Counted from the first letter of the stretch, positions 1 through 12,067 are shown. The stretch: DNA of 64,000 nt from Branchipolynoe longqiensis (GCA_030323885.1 CM059192.1:2411934-2475933), one strand, 5' to 3'. Numbers and translations: made by a program. The notes: a model not told the origin generated them from the sequence alone.

Positions 1-3000
1 TGCGCATTACAGTTTTATAGGTCATCTAACTTCACAGCTTCGCATTACAGTGTTTATAGGCCAGCTAACTTCATAGCTGCTCATTACAGTGTGTATAGGT
101 CATCTAACTTCACAGCTCCTCATTACAGTATTTATATGACATCTAACTTCACAGCTGCTCATTACAGTGTGTATAGGTCATCTAACTTCACAGCTGCGCG
201 TTACAGGGCATCTAACTTCACAGCTGTTCAATACAGTGTTTATGGGTCATCTAACTTCACAGCTGCTCATTACAGTGTTTTATATGACATCTAACTTCAC
301 AGCTGCTCATTACAGTGTGTATGGGTCATCTAACTTCACAGCTACTCATTACAGTGTTTTATAAGACATCTAACTTCACAGCTGCTCATTACAGTGTTAT
401 CGGTCATCTAGCTTCATAGCTGCTCATTACAGTGTTTATAGGTCATCTAACTTCATAGCTGCTCATTACAGTGTGTCTAGGTCATATAACTTCACAGCTG
501 CTCGTTACAGTGTTTATAAGTCATCTAACCTCACAACTGCTCATTACAGTGTTTATAGGTCATCTAACTTCACAGCTGCTCATTACAGTGTTGATAGGTC
601 ATCTAACTTCAGATCTGCGCATTACAGTGTGTATAGGTCAGCTAACTCCATAGCTGCGCATTACAGTGTTATAGGTCATCTACCTTCACAGCTGCTCATT
701 ACAGTGTTTATAGGTCAGCTAACTTCACAGGTGCTCATTACAGTGTTATAGGTCATCTAACTTCATAGCTACTCATTACAGTGTTATATGTCATCTAACT
801 TCATAGCTACTCATTACAGTGTTATAGGTCATCTAACTTCACAGCTGCTCATTACAGTTTTTATAGGTCATCTAACTTCACAGCTGCTCATTACAGTGTT
901 TTATAAGACATCTAACTTCACAGCTGCTCATTACAGTGGTATAGGTCATCTAACTTCACAGCTGCTCATTACAGTGTTTATAGGTCATCTAACTTCATAG
1001 CTGCTCATTACAGTGTGTATATGTCAGCTAACTTTACAGCTGCTCATTACAGTGTTTATAAGACATCTAACTTCACAGCTCCTCATTACAGTGTTTATAG
1101 GACATCTAACTTCACAGCTGCTCATTAGAGTGTTTATAGGTCAGCTAACTTCACAGCTGCGCATTACAGTTTTTATAGGTCATCTAACTTCACAGCTGCT
1201 CATTACAGTGTTTATAAGTCATCTAACCTCACAGCTGCTCATTACAGTGTTTATAGGTCATCTAACTTCACAGCTGCTCATTACAGTGTTGATAGGTCAT
1301 CTAACTTCAGATCTGCGCAGTACAGTGTTTATAGGTCAGCTAACTCCATAGCTGCTCATTACAGTGTTATAGGTCATCTAACTTCACAGCTGCTCATTAC
1401 AGTGTTTATAGGTCCGCTAACTTCACAGCTGCTCATTACAGTGTTACGGGTCAGCTAACTTCACAGCTGCTCATTACAGTGTTTATAGGACATCTAACTT
1501 CACAGCTCCTCATTACAGTGTTTATAGGACATCTAACTTCACAGTTGCTCATTACAGTGTTTATAGGTCATCTAACTTCACAGCTGCGCATTACAGTTTT
1601 TATATGTCAGCTAACTTCACAGCTGCTCATTACAGTGTTTATAAGACATCTAACTTCACAGCTCCTCATTAGTGTTTATAGGTCATCTAACTTCATAGCT
1701 GCTCATTACAGTGTTTATAGGTCATCTAACTTCACAGCTGCGCATTACAGTTTTTATAGTTTATCAGTGCTCTTCAGTGGGTATACGTAATCTTCATAGC
1801 TGCTCATTACAGTGTGTATAGGTCATATAACTTCCCAGCTGCTCATTACAGTGTGTATACGTCATCTAACCTCAACGCTGCTCATTACAGTGTGTATAGG
1901 TCAGCTAACTTCACAGCTCCTCATTACAGTGTTATAGGAATCTAACTTCAGAGCTCCTCATTACAGTGTTTATAGGTCAGCTAACTCTCAGCTGCGCATT
2001 ACAGTGTTTATAGGCCAGCTAACTTCATAGCTGCTCATTACAGTGTGTGTAGGTCATCTAACTTCACAACTGCTCATTACAGTGTTATAGGACATCTAAC
2101 TTCACAGCTGCTCATTACAGTGTTTATAGGTCAGCTAACTTCACAGCTGCGCATTACAGTTTTTATAGGTCATCTAACTTCATAGCTGCTCACTACAGTG
2201 TGTCTAGGTCATATAACTTCACATCTGCTCATTACAGTGTGTATAAGTCATCTAACCTCACCGCTGCTCATTACAGTGTTTATAGGTCATCTAACTTCAC
2301 ATCTGCTCATTACAGTGTTTATAGGGCTCTAACTTCAGATCTGCGCATTACAGTGTGTATAGGTCCGCGAACTCCATAGCTTCTCATTACAGTGTTTATA
2401 GGTCATCTAACTTCAGATGTGCGCATTAGTCTTTATAGGTCAGCTAACTTCATATCTGCTCTTTACAGTGTTTATAAGTCAGCTAACTTCACAGCTGCTC
2501 ATTACAGTGTCTATAGGTCTAACTTCACATCTGCTCATTACAGTGTTTATAGGTCAGCTAACTTCATAGCTGCTCATTACAGTGTTTATAAGTCATCTAA
2601 CCTCACCTCTGCTCATTACAGTGTTTATAGGTCATGTGACCTCAGAGCTGCTCGTTACATCTGCGCATTACAGTTTTTATAGGTCATCTAACTTCATAGC
2701 TGCTCATTACAGTGTGTATAGGTCATATAACTTCACAGCTGCTCATTACAGTGTTTATAAGACAGCTAACTTCACAGCTGCGCATTACAGTTTGTATAGG
2801 TCAGCTAACTTCATAGCTGCTCATTACAGTTTTTATAGGTCAGCTAACTTCATAGCTCCTCATTACAGTGTTATAGGTCATCTAACTTCACAGCTGCGCA
2901 TTACAATTTTTATAGGTCAGTTAACTTCATAGCTGCTCATTACAGTGTTTATAAGTCATCTGACCTCACAGCTGCTCGTTACAGTGTTTATAGGTCATCT

Positions 3001-5828
3001 AACTTCACAGCTGCTCATTACAGTCTTTATAGGTCTTCTAACTTCAGATATGCGCATTACAGTGTTTATAGGTCAGCTAACTCCCTAGCTGATCATTGCA
3101 GTGTTTATAGGTCAGCTAACTTCACAGCTGCTCATTACAGTGTTTATAAGTCATCTAACTTCACAGCTCCTCATTACAGTGTTTATAGGTCATCTAACTT
3201 CACAGCTGCTCATTACAGTGTTTATAGGTCATCTAACTTCACAGCTGCGCATTACAGTTTTTATATGTCAGCTAACTTCACAGCTGCTCATTACAGTGTT
3301 TATAAGACATCTAACTTCACAGCTCCTCATTAGTGTTTATAGGTCATCTAACTTCATAGCTGCTCATTACAGTGTTTATAGGTCATCTAACTTCACAGCT
3401 GCGCATTACAGTTTTTATATGTCAGCTAACTTCACAGCTGCTCATTACAGTGTTTATAAGACATCTAACTTCACAGCTCCTCATTAGTGTTTATAGGTCA
3501 TCTAACTTCATAGCTGCTCATTACAGTGTTTATAGGTCATCTAACTTCACAGCTGCGCATTACAGTTTTTATAGGTCATCTAACTTCATAGCTGCTCATT
3601 ACAGTGTGTATAGGTCATATAGCTTCCCAGCTGCTCATTACAGTGTTTATAAGTCATCTAACCTCACCGCTGCTCATTACAGTGTGTATATGTCATCTAA
3701 CTTCACAGCTGCTCATTACAGTGTTTATAGGTCAGCTAACTTCACAGCTCCTCATTACAGTGTTATAGGAATCTAACTTCAGAGCTCCTCATTACAGTGT
3801 TTATAGGTCAGCTAACTTCACAGCTGCGCATTACAGTTGTTATAGGTTATTTAACTTCACAGCTGCGCATTACAGTGTTTATAGGCCAGCTAACTTCATA
3901 GCTGCTCATTACAGTGTGTGTAGGTCATCTTACTTCACAACTGCTCATTACAGTGTTATAGGACATCTAACTTCACAGCTGATCATTACAGTGTTTATAG
4001 GTCATCTAACTTCATAGCTGCTCATTACAGTGTGTATAGGTCAGCTAACTTCACAGCTGCTCATTACAGTGTTTATAAGAATCTAACTTCACAGCTCCTC
4101 ATTACAGTGTTTATAGGACATCTAACTTCACAGCTGCTCATTACAGTGTTTATAGGTCAGCTAACTTCACAGCTGCGCATTACAGTTTTTATAGGTCATC
4201 TAACTTCATAGCTGCTCACTACAGTGTGTCTAGGTCATATAACTTCACAGCTGCTCATTACAGTGTTTATAAGTCATCTAACCTCACCACTGCTCATTAC
4301 AGTGTTTATAGGTCATCTAACTTCACAGCTGCCCATTACAGTGTTTATATGGCATCTAACTTCAGATCTGCGCATTACAGTGTTTATAGGTCAGCGAACT
4401 CCATAGCTTCTCATTACAGTGTTTATAGGTCATCTAACTTCACAGCTCCTCATTCCAATGTTTATAGGTCATCTAACTTCAGATGTGCGCATTAGTCTTT
4501 ATAGGTCAGCTAACTTCATATCTGCTCTTTACAGTGTTTATAAGTCAGCTAACTTCACAGCTGCTCATTACAGTGTTTATAACTCAGCTAACTTCACAGC
4601 TGCTCATTACAGTGTTTATAGGTCATCTAACTTCACAGCTGCTCATTACAGTGTTTATCAGTCATCTAACTTCACATCTGCTCATTACAGTGTTTATAGG
4701 TCAGCTAACTTCATAGCTGCTCATTACAGTGTTTATAAGTCATCTAACCTCACCTCTGCTCATTACAGTGTTTATAGGTCATCTGACCTCACAGCTGCTC
4801 GTTACATCTGCGCATTACAGTTTTTATAGGTCATCTAACTTCATAGCTGCTCATTACAGTGTGTATAGGTCATATAACTTCACAGCTGCTCATTACAGTG
4901 TTTATAAGACAGCTAACTTCACAGCTGCGCATTACAGTTTTTATAGGTCAGCTAACTTCATAGCTCCTCATTACAGTGTTATAGGTCATCTAACTTCACA
5001 GCTGCGCATTACAATTTTTATAGGTCAGTTAACTTCATAGCTGCTCATTACAGTGTTTATAAGTCATCTGACCTCACAGCTGCTCGTTACAGTGTTTATA
5101 GGTCATCTAACTTCACAGCTGCTCATTAAGTGTTTATATGTCTTCTAACTTCAGATCTGCGCATTACAGTGTTTATAGGTCAGCTAACTCCATATCTGTT
5201 CATTACAGTGTTTATAGGTCAGCTAACTTCACAGCTGCTCATTACAGTGTTTATAATACATCTAACTTCACAGCTCCTCATTACAGTGTTATAGGTCATC
5301 TAACTTCATATCTGCGCATTACAGTGTTTATATGTCAGCTAACTTCATATCTGCTCATTACAGTGTTTATACGTCAAATAACTTCACGGCTGCTCATTAC
5401 AGTGTTTATAGGTCGTCTAACTTCACAGCTGCTCATTACAGTGTTTATATGTCGTCTAACTTCACGGCTGCTCATTACAGTGTTTATAGGTCAGCTAGCT
5501 TCACAACTGCTCATTACAGTGTTTATATGTCATCTAACTTCAGATCTGCGCATTACAGTGTTTATAGGTCAGCTAACTTCACATCTGCTCATTACAGTGT
5601 TTCTAAGACATTTAACTTCACAGCTGCTCATTACAGTGTTTATAGGTCATCTAACTTCAGATCTGCGCATTACAGTGTTTGTAGGTCATCTAACTTCACA
5701 TCTGCTCATTACAGTGTTTATAAGTCAGCTAACTTCACAGCTGCGCATTACAGTGTTTATATGTCATCTAACTTCAGATCTGCGCATTACAGTGTTTATA
5801 GGTCATAGAACTTCACAGCTCCGTGTTA
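1..5828. repeat. 39-bp satellite array
   Basis: Head-to-tail units of 39 bp with core tcatctaacttcacagctg run from the left edge to about 5828. Units differ by point changes (tcatctaac/tcagctaac, cacagct/catagct, gctcatt/gcgcatt) and by small indels. Because 39 is a multiple of three, long stretches stay open in several frames and appear to encode a 13-residue repeat. Indels break every frame, so I do not call a protein. Variant-bearing blocks recur kilobases apart, which shows higher-order duplication. The left end lies outside the window. Confidence 0.95.
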
Positions 5829-6131
5829 TGGTGTTTCATCATCATCAGTCTCTTAGCCGTGAGGGTCGTGTTCACACCACAGGTGACTTTGCAACTAGTT
5901 TTCTCCAGTTCCAGTTTTCCGTTCCCTACTGCCTTCTGGAACTTGCCAAGTTTTTATACGAATCCCCCGTTTAATACTATATCATGTAGCCCTACATATA
6001 CACGAATCCCCCATATAGCTATCAACTGACAACAGAAACCCAAGTTACTGCCGAAATGCCTGCAGAGAAGTGAAGCTGTATTACTAAAGGTTGTCTCCTA
6101 TTCCGTTTACAGTACAACTAGAACTCAGTAG
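5829..6131. other. Non-repetitive spacer
   Basis: Single-copy-looking sequence between the 39-bp satellite and the tail of the retrotransposon. I see no exon, RNA gene or repeat in it. Confidence 0.5.
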
Positions 6132-6384
6132 ATTGATTGATTGATCGATTGATTGGTGGTTGCTTTACGCGGTGTCGGCAGTATAGGCCATATTCACGGT
6201 GAGAAATGTTTGTTTTTTGTTCAAACCATCACTTTTACATGTAAAGGCAGACAATCAATTATGTGCCAATAGACACTCATTAAATTAGAAAGCTCACAAT
6301 CATATATTTGTGGTCAAGGGAAACAAATTCCCATAGAAAAAGAAAAGTTTTATTAATAATTGATAGAATCTATTTAGTAAACTA

Positions 6385-6841
6385 TATGAGGTGGTACAGT
6401 CCAGCTGCCCTCAAAAAGGCTAAAATGTTTTCCTGTTTTACCTTAGTAAAAAGGTCATGCATACCGTCTGCAGTGTAGAACTGTTGGCGCAGGCCCAAAA
6501 AAATCAATGCAACTTAGTAAAATGTGTCATTCAGGGGGAGGTTCCCCCTTGAGCAGAAAAGCATGTGTAAGCCACGAGTGGCCAATACGGCAGCGGCTAA
6601 GGACCACTTGGTCCCGCCGACCTCCCGCATGAGTCTATGGTGGTTTTCCCACAGATGGTTCAATTTCTTTAAGTTTATTAATGTTTTCATCCCACTCATG
6701 TTGCCATTTGGATTTTATGTGGGTGGATATTAGTGGTTTCAGATCAGAGTGAGGGATCAGACAGGGTTCAAGATCACAGTTCAGGGCCTTCTTCGCAGCC
6801 CGATTAGCTTGTTCATTTCCTTGAGGTGCGGAAGGCCCCAA
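6385..6841 (-). pseudogene. RNase H remnant and C-terminal tail of LINE ORF2
   Basis: Minus-strand translation gives a GNEQANRAAKKAL segment, matching the GNExAD motif at the end of LINE RNase H with N replacing the catalytic-type D. A stretch like the usual LINE C-terminal tail follows in shifted frames (GGTKWSLAAAVLATRG on one frame). Further left, before the 3' tail, is a conserved end ending in LRAAGLYHLI and a stop near 6385. Most of RNase H upstream of this motif is deleted. Confidence 0.6.
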
Positions 6842-8897
6842 GGGACAGGCACAGTCCCTGGTGTTGGATCGTGTCTAGCAGCCCAATATATGATTTCCTT
6901 GCGGAACCGTATACTATGTTGCCGTAATCCACTCGTGACCGAACCAAGATTCTGTACACGGAGAGCAGAACATCTCTGTCCGCTCCACACTCTGAGCTGG
7001 ACAGCACCCTCAGAATATCTAGCGCTTTCAGGCATCTTGTTTTCAGGTACTTTATATGTGGCACAAAAGACAGTTGTGCGTCGAGAATGAGGCCCAGAAA
7101 TTTGGTTTTCTTAACGACTTTAATGGGATCCCCATCCAGGGTCAGCTCCGGTTCTGCATGCATTCTACGCAGCAGGCAGAAGTGCATGCAGACTGTTTTG
7201 GTCTTGGAAAATTTGAAACCGTTCAGAACTGACCATCGATGGATCCCATTTATGCTTGGTTGTAGCTGTCTCTCTATGACATTCATGTTAGCACCGCTGT
7301 AATATAAAACAAAGTCGTCCACGAAAAGACTACAGGAGACACCCTGCTTTACAGCAGCAGCAATACCATTGACCTTGACCCCGAAAAGGGTCACGGCCAG
7401 TATGCTGCCTTGAGGTACTCCTAGTTCCTGTGAGTGTAGGCTGGAATAGGTAGTCTTGACACGGACGCGGAAATGCCTGAAGGCTAGAAAGTTCCTGATG
7501 AAAATTGGCAGGTGGCCACGAAGGCCAATCACATGAAGATCCTCCATGATGCCATGCTGCCATGTTGTGTCATAGGCTTTTTCGAGGTTGAAAAAGACAG
7601 CCACAATGTGCTCCTTCTTAAGGAAAGCATCTCTTATGAAGGTCTCCATGCGCACCAAATGGTCAAGGGTGCTGCGGCCCCGTCTGAAGCCACATTGAAG
7701 GTTGGACAGGTGGTGTCCTGACTCCAGTAGCCAGATGAGGCGGTTGTTTACCATGCGCTCCATGGTTTTACAGATGCAGCTTATGAGGGCTATGGGACGA
7801 TAGTTGTTGGCTTCACTCTGGTCTTTACCAGGTTTGGGAATCGGTATTAGTGTCGGCTCCTGCCAAGAGGCGGGAACGACACCCGACTCCGAGATGTTGT
7901 TGAAGAGTTGACGCAACAGTCTCAGTGCATGTTCAGGGAGATGTTTCAAAAATTGATAATGAATTCCATCAGGTCCAACTGCTGTGTCATGCGAGCTTTC
8001 CAAAGAACACATCAACTTACCCATACTGAATGGGGAGTTGTAGTGCTCCTCGCCATCGGAGGAAAAGTCCAAGAGCTTTCGCTCTTGGCGTTCCTTGATG
8101 GCCCGAAAGCCTGGTAGGCAGTTTGCCAAAGACGAGTTTCCAGCAAAGGTGCTAGCCAATTCTTCACTTATTTCGTCGAGTGATGTGAGAATGGTGCCGT
8201 TGTGTTTCAAGTGCTGGACTACAGAAGAATCACCTCCCCTTCGTTTGATTCTCCTGATCATTGTCCACACATTGCCCAACGGCGTGTGCATGGTGATGCT
8301 AGAAACAAATTGTCTCCAACACTGCCTCCGCGCTTCTTTGATTGTTCTGCGAGCGCGAGCGCGCAGAATTCTAAAGAGCGCCAGATTTTCAGCAGTCGGT
8401 CTCCTGTGGGATTTACGCTGAGCTTTCTTTTGTTCCTTAATAGCCCTCCTACAGCCGTCATCTAACCATGGAGGCGTCAAACGCTTGGGAGTTGCTGAGG
8501 TCTTCGGAACAGTGTTCTCTGCGATCCATCTCAGCATCTCAGTGAAGGCATCAATGTCACTGATGTCTGGAGTGAACTCCTCGCGACATAGGGTCTGGAA
8601 GGTGGGCCAGTCGGCTTTACCAAGCCGCCAGCTCCTCTCTCGCTCTACGGGAGATGCCCCCCCACCCCCGCAATTAAGAATAATTGGGAAGTGGTCGCTC
8701 CCGCAGAGGTCATCCCAGAACCTCCATGAAAAGTCCAGCGCCAGTTCTGGTTCTACAATGCTGAGATCGATGGCAGAGTATGTTCCGTAGCCGGGATGCA
8801 AATATGTGTATGAACCATCGTTCAATTCACACAGAGCATGACCGGCCACAAGGTCCTCAATTCTCATGCCTTTAGCATTCCTATTATCCCCCCCCAT
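6813..8897 (-). pseudogene. LINE reverse transcriptase (ORF2 fragment)
   Basis: A 694-codon open frame on the minus strand. Residues about 1-75 are the end of the endonuclease domain, with SDHFPI at about 65-72. Then come a basic linker and the RT palm. RPIALISCICKTMERMVNNR is the RT fingers motif, LGVPQGSILAVTLF the motif before the active site, and FVDD (bases 7314-7325, residues about 525-528) the catalytic motif in place of the usual YADD. KFLGL follows in the thumb region. The frame closes shortly after a GAFRTS segment that in intact relatives continues for some 200 residues into RNase H, so the C-terminus is produced by a deletion. Its length and open state suggest a fairly young insertion. 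Confidence 0.85.
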
Positions 8898-8918
8898 AAT
8901 GGGTTGTGGCCGTTAAAG

Positions 8919-9323
8919 TCACCCATAAGTAAATATGGGGACGGTAACTGGTCCACAAGGGCGTCCAGTTCTTGTAAAGTGAGAACGGAGCTCGGAGGAA
9001 TGTAAATGGAACAGAGAGTTAGTCTTATGCAGTGTCAGACGAACAGCTACAGCCTGTAGTGTCGTGTCTAATGCCACTGGCGTACATACCACATCACGTC
9101 TGACCAAGATGGAGGAGCCGCCAGCGGCTCGGTCTCCATCTGGTGTATGCTTGTTATGAATGGTGTAGCCTTTAAGACTACAACTCTCAGAAGCTTTTAT
9201 ATAAGTTTCGTGTAGGCAAACAGCGAGTGGATTGAGGTTGCAACAAAGAAGAGACAACTCTTCGATGTTGCTCCTAAAACCTCGGCAGTTCCATTGAATA
9301 AGAGATGTACCTGTCACTGTCAT
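8919..9323 (-). pseudogene. LINE endonuclease domain, N-terminal part
   Basis: The frame opens with IQWNCRGFRSN, the standard first motif of LINE endonucleases (the N of QWNCRG is the metal-binding position). It continues through a region corresponding to LHETYIK (family form: QET) and GGSSILVRRD. After about residue 95 the frame loses similarity, which marks a frameshift near 9.0 kb. A GDFNGHNPLWGG-like motif and SDHFPI lie in the other frames immediately downstream. The enzyme would nick target DNA to prime reverse transcription. Here it cannot be made intact. Confidence 0.8.
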
Positions 9324-9757
9324 TTTGGAGCAGTGACAGGTGTTCTCCCCCTCACCTTTGGTTTGAGGGAGAGACTTCGACTGCGGGTTTCCACAGTCTC
9401 AGGCATCTCAATATCAGCCAGCGCCCGATATCTATTTGACGTTAAGTTTTTTGAGATCGATGACCCCCTGGACGTTTTGTCCGTAGGGGTCAAAGATCCC
9501 TTCGGAACTCGGTCCGACAAATTGTTCTTCTTCTTTTTGGGCATCGGCGGCTCGGCCAGCGTCTGCACCACAATACTATTATTACTATTATTACTTTTGG
9601 TCGAAACCGGCGTCGGATTTGGGACTGGGGTGAAGGCAGTCAACCACGTCAGTTCAGTCTGGCATTCAATTGTCCTGTTGGAGGCTTTGGCTGCCGCAGC
9701 ATAGCTCTTGGTGGTTGGCGAGGGAGTATTAGCCTCAGGCAACTCAGTAGAAGCCAA
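9320..9757 (-). pseudogene. ORF1 (gag-like) C-terminal part of LINE
   Basis: An open frame of 145 codons lies just upstream of, and overlapping by a few bases, the endonuclease frame. It is rich in S, T, P, N and K and contains a basic KKKK patch and an NRYRALAD segment near its end. Short NRY/NRF-x-ALAD-like motifs are common at the end of ORF1 proteins of I- and Jockey-type LINEs. No zinc-knuckle cysteines are visible, so the N-terminal and nucleic-acid-binding part is probably lost. The start codon chosen is only the first ATG in the open stretch and is unlikely to be native. Confidence 0.6.
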
Positions 9758-9760
9758 GCA

Positions 9761-10045
9761 ATATACTCAAATAATATTCAAATCGGTATCAACAGCCAGC
9801 TAATCACACACATATATGACACAGCCCTACAGCTAGGGTCAATCACACACAACTACCCTCCTGCCCTGAGCCGCACCCTCTGGGCCCATCCTCTCATGTA
9901 GCTCAATGGTCTATCACCGCTCTCTCGCCTTCTGTCCCACGTCCTGGGCCCACCTTCCTGTCTGACCTAGTTAATTGTACGCAACTACTGTTCACATTCG
10001 CACTCCCACCCCCAGGGGGCGCCCTCACTCCCAGAGCCCCGCTTC
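9761..10045. other. Spacer, no gene seen
   Basis: C-rich sequence with no exon or repeat I can support. It separates two oppositely oriented LINE ends. Confidence 0.4.
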
Positions 10046-10166
10046 ACTATAATTTTACATGTAAAAGCGATGGTTTGAACAAAAACAAACATTTCTCCCC
10101 GTGAATATGGCCTATGCTGCCGACACGGCTTAAAGCAACCACCAATCAATCAATCAATCAATCACT
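10046..10166 (+). mobile_element. 5'-truncated LINE 3' end
   Basis: Reverse-oriented match to the 3' terminus of the 6.1-9.8 kb element: tttacatgtaaaagcgatgg, then the ccgtgaatatggcc...ccgacacggc block, and a tail of four aatc units. This is a short plus-strand insertion of the same or a sister family. Confidence 0.8.
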
Positions 10167-10975
10167 ATAATTCACCCCAAAATATCAATGAATTTTACTA
10201 CCTGTCAAAATATTATTAATTCTTTTCATAACAAATTAGAAGACAAGACAGGGTAATGGATTGAGCCTAATACTCTGACTAGCCCTAAATACCTACCATT
10301 GCATTTATTTAGTCAAATCGGAGGCGGGATGGGCCGCCACCTGGAGGGCAGGAGAAGAATTAGGGGAGCTGATTGAGGGCAGACCTCCAGCTCTCCAGGC
10401 TGCACCCTGCCACCTCCAGTAACCCAACTCCACAAGAACATATCAAAAGGAGTGTACAGAAGTAGACACAGATAATAGAAATATAATAATAACAAAGCAG
10501 GAGATTTGCATACATGAATAGTATTTGCATAATTAGTTTATACCTCACATAACAAAGGCAAGGAGACCAGGCTTCTTACATGCAGGTGTTCCACACATCG
10601 CACTACATGCTCCAATTGGGTTATGTACCTGTCTGACCGCTTCCTTATTTGGGCATGTTTTTTTGGTGAGAAATCTGTATGCACCTTGCCAGAAATTGTC
10701 CTTAAATGTGTGAATTTGATAGCTGACACAATTTGATAGCTGGTACAAGAAGCGATGCTAGCTTTATTGAGGGCAGCAGGACTATCGGCATACTGCCTTG
10801 TATAGTTTATTAAAACAAGTTTCACCAATTTATCTACAATTTTACCTGGCCTCAAATTTGTTGTCATTGTAACCATGAGCCTTTGACTTCAAAAGTATCT
10901 CTAGACACACGTTGATTGCGTGCTTTTACATTCTTTGTAAACGCAACGGCCTCATCATAATATGACAGAATAAGA
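10167..10975. other. Region without recognisable genes
   Basis: A minus-strand open frame of 112 codons at 10538-10876 is present, but it shows no domain I recognise and no splice or family support. I leave it uncalled. Confidence 0.4.
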
Positions 10976-11051
10976 TTTGAACACTTATCGCCGTGATTAT
11001 GGCCTTTGCTGCTGACACGGCATTAAGCAATCACAACTAACTAACTAACTG
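10976..11051 (+). mobile_element. Diverged LINE/SINE 3' end with (acta) tail
   Basis: Carries ccgtgattatggcc...gctgacacggc followed by an aactaactaact tail. It resembles the LINE 3' terminus at 6133 and 10046 but has a different tail repeat, so it is a related, distinct family. It ends about 28 bp before the DHHC exon. Confidence 0.65.
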
Positions 11052-11079
11052 GTAGCGCGTTGTGTGTTGTTGTTTGTAG

Positions 11080-11181
11080 GTGGGAGGGAACCGAACACTG
11101 CGCCTCCTGTGACAAGTGCATAGACATGTACGACCACCACTGCCCTCTGATGGGAACGTGCGTGGGCAAGCGCAACTACTG
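11080..11181 (+). CDS. DHHC palmitoyltransferase, catalytic exon
   Basis: A 102-bp exon between ttgtttgtag and a gtacgt donor. It encodes HC-x2-C-x2-C-x4-DHHC-x5-C followed by GKRNY, the core of the zinc-binding, catalytic DHHC cysteine-rich domain. These enzymes are multi-pass membrane proteins that attach palmitate to cysteines of target proteins through an acyl-cysteine on the DHHC motif. All visible zinc ligands and the catalytic Cys are present. An oddity is PLMGTC where most family members have PWVxNC, so the usual Trp is Leu. The exon enters in phase 2 of a codon and leaves with two bases of a Trp codon completed by the next exon. Earlier cysteine-rich-domain and transmembrane exons are not in the window. 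The subfamily cannot be fixed. Confidence 0.88.
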
Positions 11182-11546
11182 GTACGTGCCTAGGCGCCCC
11201 CTGGTGTGAATATTAGAACTGCTCCAGCTTTTGTTGGATCGGTGTTATGTGGGTTTGAGGTGAAGGTAGTTTCTGTTTGTTTTGAGGGAGCATTTAAATG
11301 GTTTATTTAGAGGTCCAAATCAGTTAATTGCGAATGTTTTCACTATTGCTCAAGTCAGAATACAATGTTATCAGCCCTGAAATACTGGTTGGTCTTGTGC
11401 TAGTGGTGATGATCACATCGCAGGCTGGTTTTCCCATACGGGAGGTCATTAATTTGAACCCCGACTGAGAAAAACCATTGACTGACAAAACCGATACTTG
11501 TCGCTACCTAGTTTGATGCTTCATCAGACTATGCAGCTTTAATGGA

Positions 11547-11830
11547 ATGTCGGCTTAAGAGTAGGCGCGTGTTAATGGAATGTCACCTTAAAGCTGCATA
11601 GTCTGATGAAAGCATAACATTTTCAAAACCAAAGCAATTATCTAGATTTGATTCGACATATCTAACTTAGATACTGGTGCGCTTGTTAAGCATTTGTCAC
11701 CACATAAAAGGGAATACTGCGGCAATTTAATAGAACATGTTACTGCAGAATCCTATGGTGTCAAGAGTTTTGGCTTACCAAAATTAATTGTGCATTTTAA
11801 ATATCTCCAAAGTTAGCTGTCCCTATTTGA
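11547..11830. mobile_element. MITE copy inside the DHHC intron
   Basis: Starts with ttaaagctgcatagtctgat and matches the element at 47739-48078 over most of its length, including ctagatttgattc, taagcatttgtc and gttttggctt. An inverted copy of the same terminus (atcagactatgcagctttaa) lies just left at about 11523-11545, so ends of two copies abut. Confidence 0.7.
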
Positions 11831-11893
11831 CGTTGATCCTGTGATTGGCTGGGTACCGGATGTGTGACTTGTGTTGCCTCCTTGTGCCGCCAG

Positions 11894-11985
11894 GTTCTTC
11901 CTCGGTACCATCAGCTGCACGCTGGTCTACGTGAACAGTACGTGCCTCTTCTGCTTTGCTATCCCTTCAATCGCTTATGCCCCAG
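11894..11985 (+). CDS. DHHC palmitoyltransferase, next exon (transmembrane)
   Basis: After a gccgccag acceptor, one base completes the Trp codon of the preceding exon and the frame reads FFLGTISCTLVYVN, matching the NYxFF-plus-membrane-helix pattern that follows DHHC domains. Two donors are possible. One at 11938 (gtacgtgcc, identical over nine bases to the donor of the preceding exon) gives a 44-bp exon. One at 11986 (g|gtatat) gives 92 bp and adds a mostly hydrophobic stretch to SIAYAP. I give the longer form because it stays open and fits a membrane helix, but the shorter is equally possible. No later exon of this gene is found in the window. Confidence 0.7.
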
Positions 11986-12067
11986 GTATATATTTATATA
12001 TTCACGGTTCAGTTTCTATTCTTGGTGTTAGTTAGCTGAAGCAATGTTTAGCTTCAGAATGATCTGA

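Larger units (their letters stand above)
6133..9760 (-). mobile_element. Decayed non-LTR retrotransposon with RNase H
   Basis: Reading right to left, the element carries an ORF1 C-terminus, an apurinic-type endonuclease, a reverse transcriptase, an RNase H remnant and a 3' region ending in a short tandem tail (gattgatt on the plus strand, aatc repeats on the element's own strand). This order is that of the I/Jockey/Nimb group of LINE elements. Frameshifts near 9.0 and 8.9 kb and an internal deletion near 6.84 kb mean it is dead. The 3' terminus contains a hairpin-like block, ccgtgtcggcag...ggccatattcacgg. Relatives of that block occur at 10046, 10976 and 16413. The 5' end of ORF1 is missing or unrecognisable beyond 9760. 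The exact clade cannot be settled by eye. Confidence 0.85.

Noticed and set aside
1..5828. CRISPR array
   Set aside because: Units are contiguous satellite without unique spacers, and the window is eukaryotic. The same applies to the other tandem arrays.
91..5974. Repeat protein with 13-residue SSNFTAAHYSVYR-like units
   Set aside because: The frame is produced by a 39-bp satellite, is broken by indels, and equally long frames exist in other registers. No start, splice or composition signal supports coding.
10538..10876. Minus-strand 112-codon gene
   Set aside because: No motif, no neighbours, no splice support. Open frames of this length occur by chance in AT-rich DNA.
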